Below, piece after piece: positions 11,506 through 23,820 of a DNA stretch of 64,000 nt (its first letter is position 1; the number at the start of each line of letters is the position of its first letter). Position numbers and translations under genes: made by a program. The notes under the pieces are model-generated. The model saw only the letters and a list, made by a program, of their open reading frames with translations. It was not told where the DNA came from and ran no database searches. The stretch is from Liopterus haemorrhoidalis (lineage: Eukaryota; Arthropoda; Insecta; Coleoptera; Dytiscidae), in the NCBI GenBank assembly GCA_963971575.1, contig OZ020615.1, forward strand, positions 64,427,379 to 64,491,378. The letters are read 5' to 3'.

Positions 11506-11956
11506 TTTCCACCATCTTTCAAACTTGCTAAAAATAAAATGCAGTAAAATTGCTTAAATAAAAATTTATTACAGGATTGAAAATTAAATTTTGTTAATTT
11601 TAGAACTTTTGTATGTAAATAAATATAACCCAGGTATCTGAAAATTGTGCCAATTGTATGCCATTTGGCCGGACATACTTGTTTAAAAAAATATTAAAAT
11701 ATTTTAGATTGTTAGAATGAATTTTAAACACGTCAGCCTGTGTTAAAGTACTTTGAATGAAATACAGACGCATAAATATGTATGTAAATTATTTACCGTA
11801 GATTTAACAGATTATATTGATAAAATAAAATTATCATAGTTCAGCAAATACGTCAGGAAACAGATGTAACTAAAAAAAATCTAAAAATATTTTTTTCTAT
11901 AAACTGTTTATGTTTCCTCAAAAGCAAAAAATATGTAAATGTTTAAAAAATTAAAA

Positions 11957-13008
11957 AATGTTCACACTGTGTAGTGTGAATTTTTAGGGTTTTGTAGGTA
12001 TGACCAAAAAACCTTTATACCGTCATTTTGTCGTCTGTCTGTCTGTTCGGTAAAAATTCGGCTCCACCTAGAGAGTTGAAATTTGGCATGCTTATACAAC
12101 CCTTTGACCCGCACATAGGAAAAATACTAAAACATCTAAAAAACATATCCCCATAAAAATATAAACAAATAAGTGGTCACCGAAAAAAAATATATTTTTT
12201 TAAAATTCTGAGTAGGGTATCAAATGAAAGCCCTTAGTACGTGGATTAACGATCAAATATTTATTTTTGAAAAATAAATTATTTTGAGGCGATTTTTGCA
12301 AAAATTGTGCAAAAAAAAATTTGTCCCACACCCTATAGCCCAGATGGTTTAGACTAAAACTCTGTAAAAATTCTAAGTAATGTACATTGGTGTGAACCGG
12401 AATAGTACAACAGGAATTTTTGATCAGATTATGTTTTCGGAAAATAACGCATTTTTTGTGTTTTTTTGTAGACAATGTACAAAAGTTATAGTTATGTAAC
12501 ATGCTACACTAGAAGGCATATCCTGGTGTAATGGTTATGGTGCTCGCTTCTTACCTAACAAAATATAGTTCGCTCCCAGCGAGAGGAGACAATTTTATTT
12601 TTAGTTTTTTTTTTCATTTTTATTTTGTTTAAATTATTTTTTCAAAATTCTAGTTATATTTTGGCAAATGTTGCATTTAATTTTTTAAATCGTAAATTAC
12701 AATTGTATAAATTATAATTTAATTCTATGTTTAAATGTATACGAAATCAGAGGGGCGGTACTTATGACTTAAAACAACCAATGGAAGCCATAGGCGCAAT
12801 TTTCAAAATCTTAATAAACCCTGCTATATAAAAAAAAAAACTGCACATATTTAGAAACCTAAATAATGGTATTAGGCACTCGAATTAAAATTAACAAAAA
12901 CATATTTTAACATAAAATTTGTTTTGGCATCCCAAATAATCATCATTCACGTACTAAATACCTGCGAAACCCTGAAATGTGTGAAAATTCACACTTCACA
13001 TCATTTTT
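11957..13008 (+). mobile_element. R element copy 2
   Basis: Complete copy with the tRNA-like segment at about 12513-12590 (CCTGGTGTAATGGTTA then GTTCGCTCCCAGC), which differs from that of copy 1. Confidence 0.75.
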
Positions 13009-13821
13009 TATATATTTCAGGATTGGTAGACATATAACACGTATAACATATTTGTAAAAATACTAAAAAAAAAAACAGAAATAAAAGCAAATTCGACACA
13101 AAAACACTTGTAAACAACACAGTGAAAAAATATGTTTTTTCAAAGTTCAGTAGTTCAACTTTTCATCAACAGGTGGCACAAGTAAATTTTTGCATTAGTA
13201 AGTTTTTTGAAAAAATATAAGTCGTTTTTTGACGACCAGTGTATTAACAGCAAAATATTTGTCAATAATTTGACAATTTTAGATAATTAATAATTACAAT
13301 TTTAATTGCGCTTATTTATTATATTTATCATTTGTTGTATCATTACTTCCTTTTTGTTATCATGTAGGTTATCCATTTACAAAACCTTTTTTAAATTCGC
13401 AAGGCCGTTTGTGGTCCAACGAGAAATAGATATCCGACCTCGCAAATCAGCGCGTGCGATTCTATGACGGACCAAAATACTTTGAAGTCTGTTATAATTT
13501 TTTTAAAGTACAAGTTGTAACCTTCAAAATAAAATTAATACTTAAATGCTAAATATTGTCAAAGAATAATATTTACCTATTTAATGTATTTGACAATTTA
13601 CAAAAAGTGTCATTGACTGTTTTATTTGCGAAATACTTTGGGAAAAAATTGTTTAAACAATTCATAAGTTTTTGATGCAATTCGTGTTATGTAATTTAAT
13701 TGCGACTAATTTTTTTGTTGTTAGATCTTTATTGCGCGCTTCAAAATTTTAGTGTCCTTCAGTAAATTTTTTAAACAAAGGAATCAAATATGTAAATATT
13801 TTTCATTTAAAAACGTCAATG
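13009..13821. other. Intergenic, nothing recognised
   Basis: AT-rich with a short GC-richer island at 13400-13480; no coding frame. Confidence 0.4.
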
Positions 13822-15048
13822 TCTTTTATTTGGTTAATTTTTGTACCAACCTAAAAATTTGACTCTTTGCTTTTGCTAAACAAAATGATCAAAAGCTTCA
13901 ATCAAACCTTAATAGTTACTCAAAATCTAGTTCCGCTTAAAGGATTCCACACACCAAAGCGGCCGCGGTGGCGGCCACGGTAGCGATACGACTAGCGATC
14001 AGGTCTCCTCACACTAACACGGTGGGAGTGGCGGTAGCGGTAGCGATCAGTTAGTGAATCACGGTATATTGTAGTATGATAATATTGATTGCGAGAACAC
14101 AATAGAATAATTAATTGTATGTAGAGGAAAAATAATAATCTACTCACATTCTGTTTCAAACAGTTAGGCGGAACTAAATGGGAATTTCGTTCTTTTAGGT
14201 TGGAAAAGGGACCTTGCTTGGGTTATTTCATTTTTCACGTTGGAATGTCAAAATTTAAAATTCCAATAATGAAACCATGGAAACGAATGACATATGTCAA
14301 ACTTAAATTAATTTTCTTACATATTTTAATGATAAAAAATAAATAAATGGGATATTTGTATTAAGAATCACACAAAAAATCAAAATATAAAGAAAATGAC
14401 ATTTTAAAATGATATTAACCTTAACCAAAAAATATTTGTTGCAAGTATGATTTACAAAGCTTAAACAAAACGGCTGAGAAGCATGATTTAAACGATGAAA
14501 GTAACTAGATTGCAAAATCTAGTTCCGCCTAACCGTTTGGAACAGACTTTACGATCATTTTCCAAAACTTTTCCTATTTCGTTCCACACTTTATTTGTTT
14601 TCCTAATATTCTTGTAATCAGGATGTGCTAAGTCATACAAAATTAAATGATCCTTTACTGATCTATGATTTTTTCTGTTAAATTATCTATTTTCGACATT
14701 ATTTTCTTAAATATATTCACTCTGTGGTATATAAACAATGAATATCGCGCGGCCTAACGCAACTTGTCGAGTTCGGCCGCCAGTGTTTGGTGATCGCTAG
14801 ACTGAACGCTGCAGTCGGCGTCGTTCTCAGATAGCGGAACGCTTGTATGTGCGTGGTCTCATTGTATTGTATAGGTTGCGTTAGGCCGCTGCATTATCGC
14901 CACCGCGGCCGCTTTGGTGTGTGGAATCCTTTATTTGGTTAATTTTTGTACCAACCTAAAAATTTGACTTTTTGCTTTTGCTAAACAAATTGATCAAAAG
15001 CTTCAATCAAACCTTAATAGTTACTCAAAATCTAGTTCCGCTTAAACC
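13822..15048. mobile_element. GC-rich inverted-repeat element between 115-bp direct repeats
   Basis: Element 13938-14932 has ends AAGGATTCCACACACCAAAG / CTTTGGTGTGTGGAATCCTT followed by GCGGCCGCGGTGGCG and its inverse, a second inverted pair GCGGCCTAACGCAAC / GTTGCGTTAGGCCGC near the right end, and a MITE-A copy inside. It is bounded exactly by two near-identical direct repeats, 13822-13937 and 14932-15048 (TTTATTTGGTTAATTTTTGT to CTAGTTCCGCTTAAA). Class unknown. Confidence 0.6.
14150..14548 (+). mobile_element. MITE-A copy
   Basis: Same family as 2466-2871. It is nested in the element at 13938-14932. Confidence 0.8.
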
Positions 15049-15449
15049 AAAGAAAGAGGATATAGATTCTTACTAATTTTATTATTAGTTTTTTATGAAT
15101 AACTTGGGAGAACTGAGGTGTTTATTTTGTCTTTAATAGGAAAATATGTTATATTACAATTTTTAAATATAAAACACTATCACTTTTGCTTTATCTATTT
15201 ATATAAAATAAATAAATGAACTTCGGAACTAGATAATAGTGGCTTTTAACATTACTAGCCCTGCCAAAAACTTCATTTAATTAATTAAAAATTAAACAAT
15301 TGACTATTCTATAAATAAATCGAAGGTTGTTTTAATAAAATGAATTATTTATTCAAACAACTACGACTTACAGATTAAATTTATTTCATATATAAACAAA
15401 TAAAAGACGTAATTAATAAGAAACTATTAAACACTATTGTTAAAACCAC

Positions 15450-16192
15450 CGACTTTTTTTCAAGATTGAAAAAATTTGCTCTTCTTCTCTTAAAATGCTT
15501 GGCTTCATTATTCGCAACTCTCGCACCTTCTCTGACATCAGTGTAATCTTCACACTATATTTTTCTTTCGTACGATCTAAACTAGAGTACTGCTCTCTAA
15601 TTTGGAATCCTATTTACGATGTCCAGAAAAAGGTTATTGAAAAAATTCAGTTCAAGTTTTTAAAATTCATCTACTATAAAATCATGGGCTCCTATCCCCC
15701 ACTTGACTTTCCATATAATACACTTATTCATCTATTTTCAATGAAAACTTTAAGTGAACGTCGGGACTTGAATTCATTAAATTACTTAAAAAAACTTATT
15801 TCTGGCAAGGTCGACGATCCCATATCTTTACAACAACTTAATTTTCACACCCCTATTCTCCGTACCAGAAATCCATCTCTTTTCTACCTTCCTCAAGCTC
15901 ATTCCAATTTATTTCTCAAATCTCCCATAAACCGTATGTGCTCAAATTATATTCTAAATGAATCTGTTGTAAATCTTTTTTGAATTTCTGTATCATTTCT
16001 CTTTACTCTATTATGTTTATAAGCTATTTTTTTAAAAATATTTATATATGTACATATTTGTTTTGTTACTTTAAGATAATCTTTATTCTCTTGATTTTTG
16101 TAAATTATTAATTATTGCTGTGTTTATCATATTTATATGTTTAGCTTAATTTGATGACAGATGTAATGGAAAATAAAATAAAATAAAATAAA
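15450..16192 (+). pseudogene. 5'-truncated non-LTR retrotransposon, 3' end of ORF2
   Basis: The frame at 15495-15983 carries the region after the reverse transcriptase core (YFSFVRSKLEYCSLIWNPIY, then the RRDLNSLNYLKKLI block) usual for Jockey/CR1-like ORF2 C-termini, ends with a stop, has a short 3' UTR and closes with an (AAAAT)n tail at about 16168-16192. Only the last 160 residues remain, so it is not autonomous. Confidence 0.8.
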
Positions 16193-16679
16193 ATTATAAA
16201 AACCGATATTTTCAAAAATAGCTAGATAGATTGGAAAGTGGATTTTTGATAGAAAAGAGCTGTTAAGTGATCTACTAAGCGCTTCAGTAACGAAGCGCCT
16301 ATCGTTAGAACCTTGCGCGGATACGTTTTTCTGTATCCGCATCCGCATAGACAAGATCCGCATCCGCAGCCTTAGTAAATATAAAATCCGCATCCGCAAA
16401 AATATCCGTACAGAATTTGCTGTCTGTTTGGAAATATCTAACATGTTTCGCCTTATTTGGCATATCGCTGTTTTAAAACAAAACTAAAATTGTTAAATTT
16501 TATCACATTAATATTACTTTTCCCAGAAATATGTTTTCTATCTAACTTCGTACTGAGATTATATAGATTAAAAAATAAAGAGATTACAATTATTCGACTC
16601 TTAAACCAAGTTTATATAAAATGTAAAACTATAATACTATTATTTTATTTTATTTTATTATTATGATTTTTTTTTAAAT

Positions 16680-16722
16680 GTATTGGTTAAAACACTAAAC
16701 GCCGAAAGGCCTAGGGTAAATA
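16680..16722 (+). mobile_element. Short retrotransposon 3' end
   Basis: GCCGAAAGGCCTAGGGTAAA followed by TAAAG is the sort of terminal hairpin plus repeat tail seen at insect LINE 3' ends. Only the tail remains. Confidence 0.3.
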
Positions 16723-17212
16723 AAGAATTGATATATAGTTTTTTAAGATATCTCACTATTATTTTAGAGCAGCGATATTTAGAATTAATTCATAAAACAG
16801 ATTCATTTATCACATTTATGACCAATAAATAACAAGGAAAGTCCTATAAGATCAGCAAATTAAAAAAAAAATAAGTTTTTAATAATAAAACTAAATTTTT
16901 AAATTCATCATATTATTAAAAGATGAAAGTTATATTTCAAGAATTTTAATATATTTTAATTTTTTTAAATTTAATATGAGCTTTTATGTTTTTAAATATG
17001 CCACATTTAAAAAATTATTATGGTTAATTTTTACTAATATTTCCAAAAATGCAAAATTAGGCGATACATAATTACTTTTAAATTAATAAACGCAATAAAT
17101 CCAAAGAAATTGTTGTATCTACTACTATTATATAAACTACTGTATTTAACTATTTAAGTAAACGTAAAAAACGTAAAAAGTGCCGTAACGTATTATTATT
17201 TCACTCTTGCTA

Positions 17213-17513
17213 TAAGGGTGACCATTTTCTTAAGAAGGCAATGCGGGACGGAGCAAAAAAAAGGTCCTCATCTCCCAAATCCAAGTGAAGAGCAAAAAAA
17301 AAGGTCCTCACCTCCCAAATCCAAGTGAAAAGCAAAAAAAAAGGTCCTCACCTCCCAAATCCAAGAGCAAAAAAGAAAAAAAGGTCCTCATTTCCTCAAA
17401 TACAAGTTACAAAATGCGGGACAAAATGTTAAAATGCGGGACGAATCTTAATGCGGGACAAAATGTTAGAATGCGGGACAGTCCCGCAAAAGGCGGGACG
17501 AATGGTCACCCTA
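17213..17513. mobile_element. hAT-type MITE with internal minisatellite, copy 3
   Basis: Same termini (AAGGGTGACCATT / AATGGTCACCCTA) and start (TTCTTAAGAAGGCAATGCGG) but only three to four minisatellite units, followed by GCGGGAC repeats. Flanks share CTATAA. Confidence 0.75.
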
Positions 17514-18077
17514 CTATAAGCACAATACAAATGCCAGCGATAAATTTTTGGGGTTCTAAACGCGTCTTCCGTAGGAAGAGGTGTCCAACCGAAGATTTTA
17601 TGTTCACGCGGATATTTCGGATAAACGGATATGATATATAATCCGCATCCGCACGATTTAAATGATAATTTATCCATATCTGCAGAAAAATGGCGGATAT
17701 CCGCGGTTAATCCGCGGATTTGCAGGGCTCTACTTATCTTCTTCACAAGGTGTCCATATCCGTCGATATTTGATGCAACTAATATGAGGGGGGGGGTCAA
17801 AGCATTATGTACTTTGTTTAGAATGACTATTTCACTTTGTTAAGGTCTATGTTTCGGAACTATCATCAGCATTTTATTTGTTTGGAAAATGTTTGATTAT
17901 ATACAGTAGAGTATATTTTGTTTGTTTGACATATTTCATAAGGCCAAAAGTGCATTAAACTTTTTATTTACCAACAGGTGGAGTCGTTTGACCTAGTAAC
18001 GTGACCTCAGTCACGTATGCAGTCCCTTCATATTAAAAGAACTTTAAATTTGATGCTTCCGAACAGGCAAAAATGTC

Positions 18078-18213
18078 GTGAAAACTTAATTTATATTTCC
18101 AAAATACAATTTAACAAAAAAACAACATGCTAAATTCAAATAAAAGGAATCCAACCGCGAGACGGCAGCACTGAATCCCATTTTATGACGTAGTTACTAA
18201 TATGGTCTATTGT
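18078..18213. mobile_element. THAP family 2, terminal fragment
   Basis: The last 135 bases match the right ends of 39576-40632 and 49388-50198, ending in ACTAATATGGTCTATT. The other end is missing. Confidence 0.65.
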
Positions 18214-19078
18214 TTATTAGACAGATTCGATACTTTTGTAAAGTAAGAACAAAGACAAATATTTTCTAAGTTGATTCAGCGTATAATCGGAGTGTGACAT
18301 TTGTTCTAAAACGATCATCATAAATGTCAGTTTATACGTGTAATACACATGACTGACGACATGTCATACATCAAAACAAAAGTAATCAATGGAATAATTA
18401 AAATTAGTCCACCTTTAAAGGTGAACTAGATTTATTTTTGTGTCAAAATAAACTCGATTTATTTTTTTAAATTAGCGAATAATTAACTAGTTTTAGCTCT
18501 GCATAAGCGACTTGATCTTGAGTTTATGTAAAAACTTTTTTCCAAAGTTGTGTAAATCACAACGTTAATATAGTTAAAAATATAGTTAAATAGTTAAAAA
18601 ATTATTCAAGAATAATAAAAAATAAAAAATTACTTTCTGGTCAGATATATATGACGCATATCCTCATATCAAAATGGATTATTCGGTTTTTATTACCGTT
18701 TGCAACTACGTACATGTGTGAATCTGAATTTTCAAAATATGTTGATGCAAAATCGAAATATCGCAGCAAACTATGGTAAATGCTGCACCAGATATGCGAA
18801 TTCGATTATCCAATATTTTACAAATATTAAGAGGATATTAAAATCCAAAAAGCAAAAGAATGCTTCTCATTAAACCTAGCTGTATTATCAGAGTCTCACA
18901 CTTTATATGAAAAATATAAATATAAAATAAAGGCAAATCTAGCTCGCTTATTTCATGATATTTTAAAAAATTTGTATCAAGAATATTTCCAATAAAAGGG
19001 TTCCGTAATTTTTTGAACAGCGCATAGGGGTTCCGCGACAAAATAAGTTTGGGAAACACTGACCTAGAGACTTGAGAA
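18214..19078. other. Intergenic with one hAT-like end
   Basis: Mostly unrecognised; GTTTGGGAAACACTG at about 19049-19063 is a hAT-type terminus without a visible partner. Confidence 0.35.
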
Positions 19079-20108
19079 AAAATACCTACAAAACCCTGAA
19101 ATGTGTGAAAAAATACATTTCACTTCATTTTTAGGGTTTTGTCTGTCTGTTCGGTAAAAATTGTAGCCAAACGGCTATGCCTAGAGAGTTGAAATTTGGC
19201 ATGCTTATACAACTCTTTGACCCTCACATAGGAAAAATACAAAAATATCTAAAAAACATATCCCCCTAAAAATATAAACAAATATATGCTCATCGAAAAA
19301 AAAATATTTTTTTTACAATTCTATGTAAGGTATCAAATGAAAGCCCTTGGTACGTAGATTAACGATCAAAATTTTATTTTTGCAAAATAAATTATTTACA
19401 CGCGATTTTTGCTAAAATTGTGCAAAAAAAAATTTTGTCCCACAAATTAAACCCAGATGGTTTAAACTAAAAATCTGAAAAAATTCTAAGTAATGTACAT
19501 TGGTGTGAACCGGAATTGTACAACAGGAATTTTTGATCAGATTATGTTTTCGGAAAATAACGCATTTTTTGTGTTTTTAACTAAAATATGTAAAATATTT
19601 AATCCGCTATTTAACATAGTAAACGACTGAACATCAGTAGTTCAGTGGTAACGTTCTTGGTTCGTAAGTTGCAAACGACTCCCGTCAATTTTTATTTTTT
19701 CTGTTTCTTTTTTCATTTTTATTTTGTTTAAATTATTTTGTCAAAATTCTAGTTATATTTTGGCAAATGTTGCATTTCATTTTTAAAAGCGTAAATTTAA
19801 TAACCAGTGGGAAGTGTTGAAATTATAATTTAATTCTATGTTTGAATGAATACGAAATCAGAGGGGCGGAGTTTATGATTTAAACAACCAATGGAAGCCG
19901 TAGGCGCAATTTTCAAAATATTAATGAACCTTACTATATAAAAAAAATACTGCAAATATTTAGAAACCCAAATATTTGCTCGAATTAAAATTAACAAAAA
20001 AATATTTTAACATAAAATTTGTTTTGGCATCCCAAATAATCATCATTCACTTACGAAACACCTGCGAAACCCTGAAATGTGTGAGAATTCACACTTCACA
20101 TCAATTTT
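19079..20108 (+). mobile_element. R element copy 3
   Basis: Complete copy; variable insert at about 19620-19688 with an A-box-like CAGTAGTTCAGTGGTAACG. Confidence 0.75.
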
Positions 20109-20754
20109 TTATATTAAAACGACTCTTGTATGTTCTCGTGCTTTATCCTGATGAAAAATGATGATTTTTTTGATTAATTTGTTTTTTTTTGCACCTCAGT
20201 CAGCACCCTAAACTGTCACTAGTAAGAAGGCAACGATGATATCTGTATCTGGGATGAAAATATGCTGATTTTGACCAAAATGTACTTTAAATTATTAATT
20301 TTCGAATGGCAGATTGTTTCAATTTCACATTTTCAAAATCTGGTAGCTGTTAAAAGTAATTATATTCATTAAACAAACAGTTTTGAGAACATAACTTTTA
20401 TATTGTTCATTTTGTTCGTAACAGTGTATAAAATACTATTTCCATCTGCATTATGCAGTTCAGCCTTTCTAAATATAGACGGTAATTGCCGTACTCATGA
20501 TTGTTTTAAGCCTTCTTGATGGTCAATGACACTACACATATTTTTATTTTTTATTAAAACCGGTTTTAATATAATACCCAATAATATTTATAAAAATTTT
20601 GATTAGACGACACAGATTTGATCAACTAAACATCATACGGATGTAATTTGCGGCACCCATTATTTCCGGTATGGAAATTACAACCGGTAATTGTTAAAAT
20701 AGGATAGGATATACCAGCGTTTCCAAAACTATCGACTTCAACTCAATACCGGCC

Positions 20755-21065
20755 CTTACAATAGGAATTTTTGATAAGATTACTTTTTCGAAAAATATAG
20801 AATTTATTATCCTTGAATAAATCATCTTTTCTTTTTTAATTTCTTGCCTGGTATCAAAAGAAAACTCTTAAGACATAGATTAACAAACAGAATAGTTTCT
20901 AACATTTTTTTTTTTTTTTATTTTAACACGATTTTACAAAGTAACACGAAAAAGTAACGCAAAGGGATTAAACTAAAAATATGCAAAAAATCTAAGTAAT
21001 GTACATTTTTCTAAACCTGAAAATAAGGAGAGTAATTTCGTTTTTGAAAAATATTGCAGATTTTG
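20755..21065 (+). mobile_element. Diverged R element fragment
   Basis: Order and wording of the R body (TTTTTGATAAGATTAC, GGTATCAAAAGAAAACTCTT, CTAAGTAATGTACATTTTTC) recognisable but strongly mutated; an older copy. Confidence 0.45.
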
Positions 21066-21149
21066 ACCATTTTTTTTTTTAATTCATTGTAAAATTATGG
21101 CTAATAATGTTATGGATTGTTTGTATTTATTGCTGAGATAGTGTGTCTT

Positions 21150-22195
21150 TTTAGGGTTTTGTAAGTATGACCAAAAACCCTTATACCGTCATTTTGTCGT
21201 CTGTCTGTCTGTCTGTTCGGTAAAAATTGTATCCAAACGGTTGAACCTAGGGAGTTGAAATTTGGCATGCTTATACAACTCTTTGACCCGCACATAGGAA
21301 AAATACTAAAACATCTAAAAAATATATCCCCCTAAAAATATAAACAAATATGTGCTCATCGAAAAAAAAAATATTTTTTTATAATTCTGAGTAGGGTATC
21401 AAATGAAAGCCCTTGCTACGTGGATTAACGATCAAATTTTTATTTTTACAAAATAAATTATTTTGAAGCGATTTTTGCCAAAATTGTGCAAAAATTTTTT
21501 TGTCCCACACCCTGTTGCCCAGATGGTTTAAACTAAAAATCTGAAAAAATTCTAAGTAATGTACATTGGTGTGAACCGGAATAGTACAACAGGAATTTTT
21601 GATCAGATTATGTTTTCGGAAAATAACGCATTTTTTGTGTTTTTAACTAAAATATGTTAACTGTTTAATACGTTGTGTAACATACCAGATCAGTAGCTCT
21701 CGTGGCATGGTTGGATTTGTCGTACGCTTAATAATATAATTTAACTTGCAAACTAGGGTTCGAATCCTGTTGATTTTATTTTTTGTTTTTTTTTTGCATT
21801 TTTATTTTGTTTAAATTATTTTGTTAAAATTCTAGTTATATTTGGTAAATGTTGCATTTAATTTTTAAAAGTGTAAATTTAATAACCAGTGGAAAGTGTT
21901 GAAATTATAATTTAATTCTATGTTTGACGAAATCAAAGGGCGGGACTTATGATGTAAGCAACCAATGGAAGCCATAGGTGCAATTTTCAAAATATTAATG
22001 AACTTTGCTATATAAAAAAAATACTGCATATATTTAGAAACTTAAATAATGGTATTAGGCATTCGAATTAAAATTCATAAAAAAATATTTTGACATAAAA
22101 TTTGTTTTGGCATCCCAAATAATCATCGTTCAGTTACTAAATACCTGCAAAACCCAGAAATGTGTGAAAATTCACACTTCACATCAATTTTTTTG
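21150..22195 (+). mobile_element. R element copy 4
   Basis: Complete copy; variable insert at about 21684-21778 with a clear B-box-like GGGTTCGAATCCTG. Confidence 0.75.
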
Positions 22196-22249
22196 AAATT
22201 AGAAATATAAAAATTTTTAACAGTTGATCGAGTTCATGTGTGTAAGGAG

Positions 22250-23410
22250 ATACTTGCACAGTATCTAGTTACTGTATCTAGATACATTTTATAATATATA
22301 TCTGTATCTGTATCTAGATATTTAAATCAGTATCTAAGTATCTGTATTTCAGGTACTTTTTTCAGATACTTTCTTATTTTGTCTTTTTCAAGGTCTTTTT
22401 ACAAAATATGTCCTTACGATTTTTCAAGTTGGTAATACATTTAGCATCATTCAGATATTTGAATTTTAAGTTTAAATTAACCAATCAGCGACCAGTAAAC
22501 TCTTTCTTGCTTGGTGGGAGTAAAAACATGCTTCAGCCATTTTCAGAGATGTAAATACAATTAAATTTTATTAAAATTTTATAGATAAAAATAAATTATA
22601 TAAATAAATTATAAGTTTGAGAATTATGATAAAATACAAGTTCTATATGTAATTAATTAAATTTTGGAAAACATAAAATAAAAAAGAAAAGGATGTTTTC
22701 CAAAATTTAATTAATTATATATAGAACTTAATTATATATAGAACTAATTTATTTATTTATTTATGTTATTTTTATCTATAAAATTTTAATAAAGTGTAAT
22801 TGTATTTCCAGCACTGAATAAATTTAAAAAAATAATAAATTAAAAAAAAATTAAATAATTTTATTAACAACGGTTAAGTAAAACAACCATTAAGTAATTA
22901 TCTAATCTAAGAATAAGAATTAATTTTATAAATGTGAATTAATTAAAGAAATATAATAAAGAAAATTGTTGTTTTATTTTTGTCATCCTAAATACTCATT
23001 TAATAATCAGTAATTTATTAGCGAACAAAAAATGTTCGAGATATCCGCTGAAATTGGAATAAAAAAGTGATTTTTTAAAGATTACATAGGTATATAGTTA
23101 GTTAATATTTCTGACACACAGCTTCAAAGGCTATTTGTGTTTATTTTAAGAGTAATAATAGTGCATAACTTATTTTTTATTGTGAACAAATATATTCCTT
23201 GCTCTAGTTATTTCTTTTTTTGTGGTGTTTTCATTTTTCCGAAAGTATCTTAAAAGTATCTTGAAGTATCTAGATACATTGTAAAAAAAATGTATCTGTA
23301 TCTAGATACTTTTTAAAATTTGTATCTGTATCTGCATCTAGATACACTTTTCCTCAAGTATCTGTATCTGTATCTAGATATATTTTTAAATGTATCTTTA
23401 ACAACACTGT
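22250..23410. mobile_element. hAT-like element with TATCTAGATAC subterminal repeats
   Basis: Both edges (22250-22380 and 23240-23410) carry many copies of GTATCTGTATCTAGATAC and the right edge ends ...GATACATTTAAA.. / AACACTG, a hAT-like terminus. The AT-rich middle holds two inverted copies of an ATTAATTAAATTTTGGAAAA-containing stretch (22560-22800) and no coding sequence. Confidence 0.5.
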
Positions 23411-23820
23411 CAAAAAGGAATAAATCAATTATAATACTGAAATACTTATAAATCAAATAACATATTATTATTTGATTTAGTTTCGGAAATTGAAAATATA
23501 TGAAGCCATTTTTATATTTCTTATTAATTTAATGAACACTTAGATATAAACCAAATGCAGGAAAAATCTCTGGGTTTTTTTAATATATTTTTTTTTTGTG
23601 ACGAAACAATCTCGAATTATTTAAATTTTGTTTAAAATATTTAAATGGAAGCTCTTAGTCCTCGAATATCGAATAAAAATTATCAAAAACTGTTGATTTT
23701 GATGTGATTATAGAAAAATATTGTCCTAGGCATCCAGCAGTTGATTTCTTACACTTATTAAATACCAACAAAACTCTTAAATGGGTGAAAATTCATACTT
23801 CACATAATTTTTTTGTTAAA

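Larger units (their letters stand above)
16230..17790. mobile_element. Possible hAT-like element with ATCCGC subterminal repeats
   Basis: 16310-16410 and 17595-17740 are both packed with ATCCGCATCCGC-type repeats in opposite orientation, the right side ending GATTTGCAGGGCTCT. The hAT MITE copy 3 (17213-17513) lies inside. The middle (16450-17210) is AT-rich and shows nothing coding. Confidence 0.35.

Noticed and set aside
17429..17800. Frame of 123 residues across 17429-17800
   Set aside because: Spans the GCGGGAC repeats and the ATCCGC repeat cluster of two transposon ends; no protein family.
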